Translations under genes and position numbers: made by a program
Source of the DNA: Agriotes lineatus
Lineage: Eukaryota; Arthropoda; Insecta; Coleoptera; Elateridae
Assembly (NCBI GenBank): GCA_940337035.1
Contig: CALNHX010002984.1
Span: 62,001-126,000 of the forward strand
Reading direction: 5' to 3'
Length of the DNA stretch: 64,000 bases
The notes under the pieces: generated by a model
The model's input: only the letters and a program-made list of their open reading frames with translations
Told to the model about the DNA's origin: nothing
Database searches by the model: none
Shown here: positions 57,720 through 64,000 of the stretch, in pieces
How the letters are laid out: each line of letters begins with the position of its first letter
How positions within the stretch are numbered: position 1 is the stretch's first letter

Positions 57720-60507
57720 AACATTCGGAAAATTCATTATCTGAAAGGTCTTCAAAAATTCTTTGAAATTCTGTAACTGCTGCATCTGCGCTGGAAAATC
57801 TTTTACCTCGAATCATTTTTTAACAGTTGGAAACAAAAACAAGTCGCTCGGCGCCAGATCTGGGCTATACGGAGGATCAGTTACCAATTGAACTCCCAAA
57901 TCTATCAAAAAATCCAATGTTCTCGCAGCAGTGTGGGAGGATTCGTTGTCATGATGGACTAAGATTGTTACGCGATAAATTGCTCATTAAGACCCCATGG
58001 GATGCTCGTAGCAGTGTCCGCCCCTTGCACGTACCCCACAGCTCAAATACTCCGGCCAGAACTCAATCGCGTGGGGGGTTCACAGGTTTAGGGTGCGTTT
58101 TGGGGCGAAATGCCACGACGGGGTGTCGATATCGGGTTATTAAGACAAAGTTATGGGGCGCCACGACATTTGAAAGATGTTAAGATTGATAATTAACTGA
58201 CGACCGGTCAAAAGTCGAAAACCAATCGCAGTAGCGTTGCGTTGCACTCCAAGGGGGCACTCCCACGGCACTGGCTTTTACAGCTACCTTTTGGGTGTCA
58301 TTTCTCCAGTTGCTTAGGCCCTGTACAAAGGAATACATACACAACGCAACAACAAACTCAATTCTTGTCAGTCACAAAAATGCACAAATAATTGAAATGA
58401 AAAACAATACGTAAATTAAAAATGGGTAATCTATTACCATACTAGTTACAGGCCCGAAGGCAAGTGTGCAGGTAGCAAATGCTACAAATTGGGGTTAGTA
58501 AACAGGTGCAACACAATAAGGGCTGAAGGCCAAGGAAGCGGCACATCCGCTGAGAACACTGGTCACCTAGGTCCCGGAATACGCTGAATTAATTTGCCTC
58601 AAGGCTCACTACGATTCCCGGAGCCAGGCTTTCATAAAATTATGCTGAAGGCTTCTATTTACATTACTTGACGATAACTAGGGCTCGGGTGATTAGCACG
58701 CGGCCCACAAATAACATATACGATAGATTGAGAGTTCCGAAACTTTGCACGTCACTGTATAATACGCAATTCACTGTTCTATTTAATTTCTAGTACAATA
58801 CCTTGATTCATCGCTAGGGCTCCAAGCAACTGTGTTGTTGAAGTGTTGATGCCGGAAGATTTCGACCTGGAGATTCAACGCTCTGGCGATGCTTACAAAA
58901 GAGGGTTGCGACAGCAGCTTAGATGCGGCAAGGGTTGATAGACAGATAGGGACGGTTGACCAGCTTACTCGGGGAATTGTGGCGGCAAGATCCTTCGAAG
59001 AAGTAGCAGGGTGGAGCCAAACGATAACTCACAACTGCTCACCCTGTATGTTGATGCTCTGTGTTCGATCCTGTTACAAATCTGCCAACATGGGCGAAGA
59101 ATTGTACACACCGGTACTTGGAACTTTAAGGGCCCGAAAGCACTTATAACTGCCACAAGTCCGAGGGTACAACGCGCCCCTGAGAACTAAAGGGGTTGTT
59201 CTTTGTTCTTAAGTTAACTTGCACATCCGTGTGATAGCGAAGCTTAAAATTGGACTCTCTGGAGGGAACGCGCTGGACGCAGCGTTAATTTTATCATTAC
59301 GTCATGCGTAAAACTTTCCATCATTGGGCAACTCGCTCGGGTACATAAAGGATCTATTGTTCGAAATGCTGACTTGCATTCACCAAAATACAGCGCGCAA
59401 CCAGGCGCGGGGCTTCTCCCGTACATAACGCTCGTCTCGCCGGCGCTGTAATCTGATATCCAAGGCCTCGCCTTTTAACTTGAGGACTGAATGCAAACTC
59501 CATCTACCAGCGATTTATTAAGTTACTTAGCAGGGTTTTGATGCTATGATCATGCGTTACAGCGTCCGCCTCTAGATTGAAGCAAATGCCTTAATTAAGA
59601 TACTTTATGCGACAGATGTCGGGGTCTGGCCTACATATGTGCCAAACAGTTAGAGAATTTGGGAAAGATGCCCGATGGCTTAAATTATGCTGCAATATGA
59701 GGGAGCAGAATGCGGAATTACACATAGGTTCTTAACGAAAATCGGGAGTCTTAACAAGATGTTACGCAAACCGGTCCTTTGGCGACCGGTCTGTAATTTT
59801 CCAAACATCTGTTGTAAAGCCACTTCGCAGTACCATTCAGAATTAACAGTTCTGCGTTCTTCAAGTGGAATAACAGCTACAGGACCACTTCGGCAGAAAA
59901 AAACAGCAATCATTTACTTATTGACAGTTCTGCCACGAATTACTTTTGTGGGCAAGTCTTCATCTACGAATACCCAAACATTAGACTGCTGTTTAGTTTC
60001 ACGGTCGTAACTGTATACCCAAGATTCGTCACCTGTTACAATGTATGCCACTTGCTTGGAAGCTCCTCCGTCAAATTTTTGAACATAAATTTACACCAGT
60101 CTACTCGATCCTATATTTGACTTTCTGAGAGCAAATGCGGTATCCAACGGCTTGCTAGCTTTCTTACCCCAAGATGTTTATGCAAAATGGTATTCACCGC
60201 CGAGGATATAATCTTCACTTCCTCCTGAATCTCCCTATAAGTAATATTTCGATTGGACTGAATCAAGCTTGCCACACGATCAACATTTTCTGAACAGGCA
60301 GCTTGCGCAGTTCTTCGAGGTCTTGCTTCGTCTTCTAGCAGCTCTCGCCCTTGTCAAAATTCGCGGAACCAATGACTAACAGCGGATAATGAAGGGGTAG
60401 CATCGCCAAAAGCTGCTATCAAATTTTCATAGCTTTGCTGGTATCCTAACTGTCTTTTATAGTCATAGAAAATCGTAGCTCTAAAGGCAGTTAGCGGAAT
60501 GCTCATT
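57720..60507 (-). pseudogene. Mariner transposase, interrupted and decayed
   Basis: Minus-strand pieces from 60507: MSIPLTAFRATIFYDYKRQL, SAVSHWFREF, TYREIQEEVKIISSAVNTIL, HLGVRKLASRWIPHLL, MIAVFFCRSGPVAVIPLEER and RRTVNSEWYCEVALQQMFGK, up to about 59768. After the insert it resumes with LVHHDNESSHTAARTLDFL and VTDPPYSPDLAPSDLFLFP, then a helical tail ending near 57720. The motif order is that of mariner (D,D34D). Multiple stops and shifts show inactivity. Confidence 0.85.
57974..59759. mobile_element. 1.79-kb GC-rich insert within the mariner
   Basis: Flanked by an 8-bp direct repeat TGTTACGC (57966-57973 and 59760-59767); mariner sequence continues on both sides. TTAAGACCCC near the left end and GGGAGTCTTAA near the right end look like a short imperfect TIR. 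It is richer in GC than the window and has no transposase frame; the longest frames (for example 57827-58183 and 58889-59149) have no domain. An 8-bp duplication would suit hAT-type integration, but the class is not established. Confidence 0.65.
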
Positions 60508-62093
60508 TTAACTGAATTAAAAATGCACAACTACTTAACTTACAAAATTAACTACGTTTCACAAGGAAATCGGAACGTTTGACAATTGTGGGTAACGAAT
60601 GTCAACTAATGCGGCATTCAATTGTTGCAATTGTTTCTAGCCAATTGAGCTTCCATGGCCTGCTACTAACTATTAACAGAGCATCCCTCGTAGATGATAC
60701 ATCGGGATATGGACTGGCAACTAAATTTTTGGATGAGCTATAAATTTTATGATTAGATATTAAAAACTGCAGAAACTATGGCTATGAGAATGGGGCCAAT
60801 ATGGGAGGAAAAATATTGGACTTCAGAGACAAATTTTAAATTTAAATCCTCGCGCTTTTTTCGTTCCCTGTTCTTGCCAGTCAATGAATCTTGTTTTGAA
60901 TGATGCAGCAGAATCGAATATTGAAATGCTGAACTTTTTTGGAACGGTACAAGTTTTGTATAATTTTTTCTCTGCATCAACATACAGATGGTCTGTATTG
61001 TTGAAACATATCTAGTTTGAATTTAAAACCTGTGTGTTCAACAAGATGGAAAAGCAGAATCAATTCTATAAGGCCAATTAGATACCAAATTGGGGAAATT
61101 TATGATGCACTTATTGATATTATGGAAGACCAATCGCTAATGGATTCTCATGGAAACAAAACGAAGGTTGACGCAAAATTTATCAATTTATTTGCACCGC
61201 AGTACTTTGGTATAATGTGTTATTAGAAGTTAATAAAGTTAATCTTCTAATACAGAATCAAACACTTTCTATTATTGCCGCAGTAGAAACAATCAAGTCC
61301 GTTCTTAATTATTTTAAAAAGCTCAGAACTGACGAAGATTTCCCGAACCTTTTCATTACTGCTGTTGAACTAGCAGATACAATTGATTTGGTACCCAAAT
61401 TCGAGGAAGTGCGAATTAAAAAACGAAAACGCAATTTTGAATACGAAGCGAATTACTACCCAATGGAAGATTCAAAAGAAAAATTTAAAATTGAAGTTTA
61501 TTTTAATTTGTTAGACGTCTCTATACACTCAATAGAGGAACGTTTTCAACAGCTATCAAATTATTAAAATACATTTGGCTTCTTACATTTCATTTCAAAA
61601 TTAACTACATGGAAGAAACAAGATATTTTGAAGTATTGTAAGGATTTAGAAATTACGTATACTGAGCGTGAGCGATGATAATAAAAAAAACATTGATGGT
61701 ATTCAACTGTCGTAAGAATTAATATTCATTTCAAGTTTTCTGAAACCATTAGATGACCCGAACGATGTTTTGAAATATACATTACAGAAGGAACTAATAC
61801 CAATTTATCCAAATTTATATCTTGCTTTAAAGATATTATTAACAATACCAGTTAGTGTTGCTAGCGGAGAAAGGAGTTTTTCACATCTTAAGTTGATAAA
61901 AAAATACCTTAGGTCATCCATGACTCAAAACCGACTATCTGGTATATCTATTTTGTCCATTGAAAATGATATTTCGAGAGCAGTAGACAAAGAAGATATA
62001 CTTCGAGATTTTACAAACATAAAAACAAGAAAAAGATTTTAAACTTTTTGCTATATGGATAATAATTGTTTAATTAGTGTTTCATTTAATTAT

Positions 62094-62640
62094 TTTTATC
62101 CGCAAACGTCACAAAAGCAACAACTTATGTGTCTTTATTGATAAGGTAAAAGTGTCACTTTATCTGACTAAGCAGATAAAATAGCAACTTTTGCGTACTT
62201 TATGTGCCTAATCACATAAAATCGTTGCTCTCTCTTTTTCTTTCTATGTTTGTTCGCTATCTCCTCCGAAGATACTGGACCGATTAAACTGTATGATGGC
62301 TTAAAATTTTGCTAATTTTTAGACTTAGATCGTAGGCCGGTTTTTATTTTCAAAAAGAGTACGAAAAAGTTTTAATTTAATTAAATCCTTTAAGCAGCCG
62401 AGCGGAGCATCTGTCGCCGTAGGTTATGGTGTGACAGCTGCTGTGGCCGTGTGCTATTAGCTCGGGTGATTCAGTATGTTCATATATCATTATAGTAGCA
62501 CGTTATTTAAACAACCGAGGTTGGCGTAGGGGTAGAGTGCTCGCATATCACGCGGGTGGCCCGGGTTCGATTCCCGGCCGAGGCATCCTTTATTTTAATT
62601 TATATTAATGAAATTTATCTGAATACGTTTGCGGATAAAA
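62094..62640. mobile_element. MITE-like element with 16-bp perfect TIRs carrying a tRNA-like unit
   Basis: TTTTATCCGCAAACGT at 62094-62109 is exactly mirrored at 62625-62640. The 547-bp interior includes AAGTGTCACTTTATCTGA-type inverted blocks and the tRNA-like sequence at 62515-62585. Confidence 0.65.
62515..62585 (+). tRNA. tRNA-Gly-like pseudogene or SINE head
   Basis: 71 bases with an A box (TGGCGTAGGGG), a perfect T arm (CCGGG TTCGATT CCCGG), a B box GGTTCGATTCC and an anticodon stem CTCGC/GCGGG with loop ATATCAC, so the anticodon position reads ATC. The 3' half closely resembles tRNA-Gly (GCC). The acceptor stem fails: both ends read CCGAGG, so they are direct repeats instead of complements. 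A T-rich stretch follows. It is a tRNA pseudogene with intact polymerase III boxes. Confidence 0.6.
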
Positions 62641-62649
62641 TAGTATATG

Positions 62650-62760
62650 TTATTCGGAGTAAAAGTGACTTTATGTGGCTTAGCTGAATTATTTGTCTCA
62701 CTGACGTTCGGCTAAATAAACTTCAGCTTCGCCACATAAAGTATCACTTTTACTCCTAAT
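62650..62760. repeat. Hairpin repeat adjoining the tRNA-bearing element
   Basis: GGAGTAAAAGTGACTTTATG is mirrored by CATAAAGTATCACTTTTACTCC with one or two extra bases, around a 50-60-bp centre. Related blocks occur at 62150-62210. Confidence 0.6.
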
Positions 62761-62999
62761 AACATAAATTATTATTTGTGGTAATTTTTATTACTAATGT
62801 GATTTTTTTAATATTATATTTAGAAATGAATAATTGATAAATCTTTGTTTTTTGTTATTGTACTTATTGTACTCGTATTATTTATTTTTCATAGTACGTA
62901 ACAAAAAATCCGTTTTTTTCTTTTATCACTAGGGCGGCAAAAAAAATCTTGCCTGTAGCGGCAAAAAGTCTAGCGCCGCCTCTTTCCATAGCAATATGA

Positions 63000-63330
63000 C
63001 GTAGGAGAAGTAAGACTAGCGTCATCTAATAGACATAGCCCAAATTACTAACATCGTTGGTGCTGTCAAAAGTAATGTAATTATACAACATGCTCTTTTA
63101 AAGCGTGTCTTTTTAATGACAATTCTTAAGTGAAATTGTATCATTATGACTTACAAACTGGACATTCTCACATCTATAATCTAGTTGGGCGAATGCCTAA
63201 CCCGATATTGTGCGAATATTTTTTAATCAAAATATATCACGTATTACTATTTAACCAACAAGTGCAGAATGCAAAGATGGTTTTCGTGTTTGAACTTTTT
63301 AAAAACAGGATGATCTAGACTTTTTACTCA
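63000..63330. other. No gene recognised
   Basis: An AT-rich stretch outside the right end of the hAT element. A 62-codon frame at 63130-63318 has no domain. Confidence 0.4.
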
Positions 63331-63334
63331 ACCT

Positions 63335-63600
63335 GTGGTAAATAGGTTGTTGAGAAGTGCCAGAAAGAAGATCGGAAATTCGGTTCGACAGTTATTGCGC
63401 AAAGTTGGTGTTTTAAAGTCAAGAATTTTAAAAGAATTCTCCAGAAATGGTAAAAGATTCCGTAAAAGAAGAAAATGTCCGAAATACACACTGAACCAGT
63501 TGAAACAAATGCTTTGAAGTTGTGCAGTAAGGCGAGTTCATTTCACCAATAACCAAGTCTTTATCATTGAATATTTGTGGAAATTTTGCTCCGGAAAGTT
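63335..63600 (+). pseudogene. Transposase fragment (DNA-binding to catalytic linker)
   Basis: SARKKIGNSVRQLLRKVGVL, then KRFRKRRKCPKYTLNQLKQM, then in another frame RRVHFTNNQVFIIEYLW. The sequence of a resolvase-like helix-turn-helix, a KRKKxPKYT linker and a β-strand leading to the first catalytic residue follows insect mariner-superfamily transposases. It is short, shifted and without the catalytic Asp. Confidence 0.45.
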
Positions 63601-64000
63601 TATGATGGAGGGTGGGAGGCTCAAAATGAATATCAATTGAGATGCAGGATTTTTTAAAGGTTCCGAGAAATAAATATTGCCACCGCCCAAGGACTGATGC
63701 AGAGTGTTTGAAGAAAGTTGAAGAGAATCTGATGTTCCAGTTAATTTAATTTAATATTTCTATTTAGACTAAGTATATTGTTACAATGATTCAAATTAGA
63801 TTAATGCAGAATACAAAAATGTACTACACAAAATTGTGCCAAAACTTATGGGACATACATTATTGAAGTGTAAGGGCAAAATGCGATCGTGCACATCTAC
63901 TAAAATTGTTAAATAGAACCATACCTGGATTGTAATACAATTTTGACACAAAAGTACTTAGCAAATAATTCTTTTTCTGGACCGATACTTATTTTAGTAT
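63600..64000. other. No gene recognised
   Basis: AT-rich sequence to the end of the window, with nothing identifiable. Confidence 0.4.

Larger units (their letters stand above)
57597..60690 (-). mobile_element. Mariner element inserted in the hAT gene
   Basis: The ends CGAGGGTTGCGC (57597) and GAGCATCCCTCG (ending 60690) form an imperfect TIR, with TA on both sides (57595-57596 and 60691-60692): the mariner duplication. It splits the hAT frame between EEYFLGFLEI and VDDTSG. Its own interior is interrupted at 57974-59759. Confidence 0.85.
56526..62042 (+). pseudogene. hAT transposase gene, interrupted
   Basis: A hAT transposase of the zinc-finger MYM/TTF group. The start is at 56526 (MSDRKTKRESGAL), with a stop soon after. 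The long frame 56889-57595 holds the TTF-type zinc finger (YSILEDKIYCFCCKLFSS), DUF4371 (LPFRGKSDVIYEKNNGVFLK) and the catalytic-region motif VVMDTTPDISHKEQ. After the mariner insertion it resumes at 60693 in shifted frames (LVDDTSGYGLAT, NPRAFFVPCSCQSMNLVL, FFGTVQVLYNFFS), then 61017-61226 (CSTRWKSRINSIRPIR), 61217-61567, and 61770-62042 with the C-terminal dimerisation domain (VSVASGERSFSHLKLIK). Several frameshifts besides the insertion make it dead. Confidence 0.85.
54285..62986 (+). mobile_element. hAT transposon (TTF/DUF4371 type) opened by several insertions
   Basis: The left end region (GGCGTTACGCACAGGCAGAG, then CAGGCGGCCGCCTGTAGCGG) and right end region (GGGCGGCAAAA, TTGCCTGTAGCGGCAAAAAG, TAGCGCCGCC ending near 62980) match the layout of hAT elements of this type. 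Between them lies a hAT gene (56526-62042). Inserted material includes a foldback (54375-54630), a Tc3-like piece (54690-55560), a MITE (55621-56374), a mariner nest (57597-60690) and a TIR element (62094-62640). The exact termini and 8-bp duplication are eroded. Confidence 0.6.

Noticed and set aside
57827..58183. 118-codon plus frame
   Set aside because: Its first part is antisense to the mariner transposase and the rest runs into the GC-rich insert.
62515..62585. Functional tRNA gene (Gly or Asp)
   Set aside because: The acceptor ends are direct repeats that cannot pair and the anticodon position is ATC, so a working tRNA is unlikely.

Overview
The window looks like AT-rich, intergenic or intronic DNA from an arthropod, most likely an insect (a beetle would fit, but this is a guess). 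The signs are an env-bearing errantivirus-type LTR element, a mariner, hAT elements, Tc3-like and DD~82E transposase families, Jockey/CR1-like LINEs, a Helitron-type end and many TIR miniature elements. No complete host gene is visible. The best host-gene candidate is one short exon (20093-20187, +) with good splice sites. A second exon-like block (27756-27941, -) lies inside a hAT-type element.

Layout. 1-8 kb: inverted copies of a Penelope-like terminal repeat with hammerhead-ribozyme-like cores (3.8-4.4 kb), a 1.3-kb near-perfect palindrome (4738-6037) and a LINE tail. 8.03-14.53 kb: a complete insertion of an errantivirus-like element on the minus strand, with nearly identical LTRs and a TGCT target duplication. 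It keeps gag, protease and env remnants but has no reverse transcriptase or integrase. 14.7-19.6 kb: transposase and LINE wrecks. 20-25 kb: the exon, a SINE-like tRNA-type promoter, microsatellite repeats and a Tc3-like remnant. 25.5-31 kb: a Harbinger-like MITE and a 4.88-kb hAT-type element with a perfect 8-bp target duplication and exon-like cargo but no transposase. 31-33 kb: a decayed LINE. 36.6-38.6 kb: a GC-rich island of unknown nature.

39.5-41.3 kb: a 1.8-kb TIR element encoding an orphan protein of 391 residues or more. 41.6-46.6 kb: a very young Ty3/gypsy element with identical LTRs apart from one 27-bp duplication. It has one gag-pol frame with two in-frame stops and an apparent loss of an integrase catalytic aspartate. 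46.8-48.95 kb: a Tc1/mariner-superfamily element with an intact transposase (DD81E spacing, close to the DD82E 'Sailor' group). 49.9-54.3 kb: foldbacks, a Helitron-like end, transposase wrecks and MITEs. 54.3-63 kb: a hAT (TTF zinc finger/DUF4371 type) opened by a mariner, which was itself opened by a 1.79-kb GC-rich insert with 8-bp direct repeats. Several MITEs sit in the same hAT, one of them carrying a tRNA-Gly-like sequence.

The functional story is one of mobile-element ecology: autonomous or recently autonomous elements (the gypsy, the DD~82E element) beside parasites that appear to have been moved in trans (the pol-less env element, the cargo hAT, the MITEs). The relative ages can be read from nesting, target duplications and LTR identity. 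All identifications are by eye; no database search was run.
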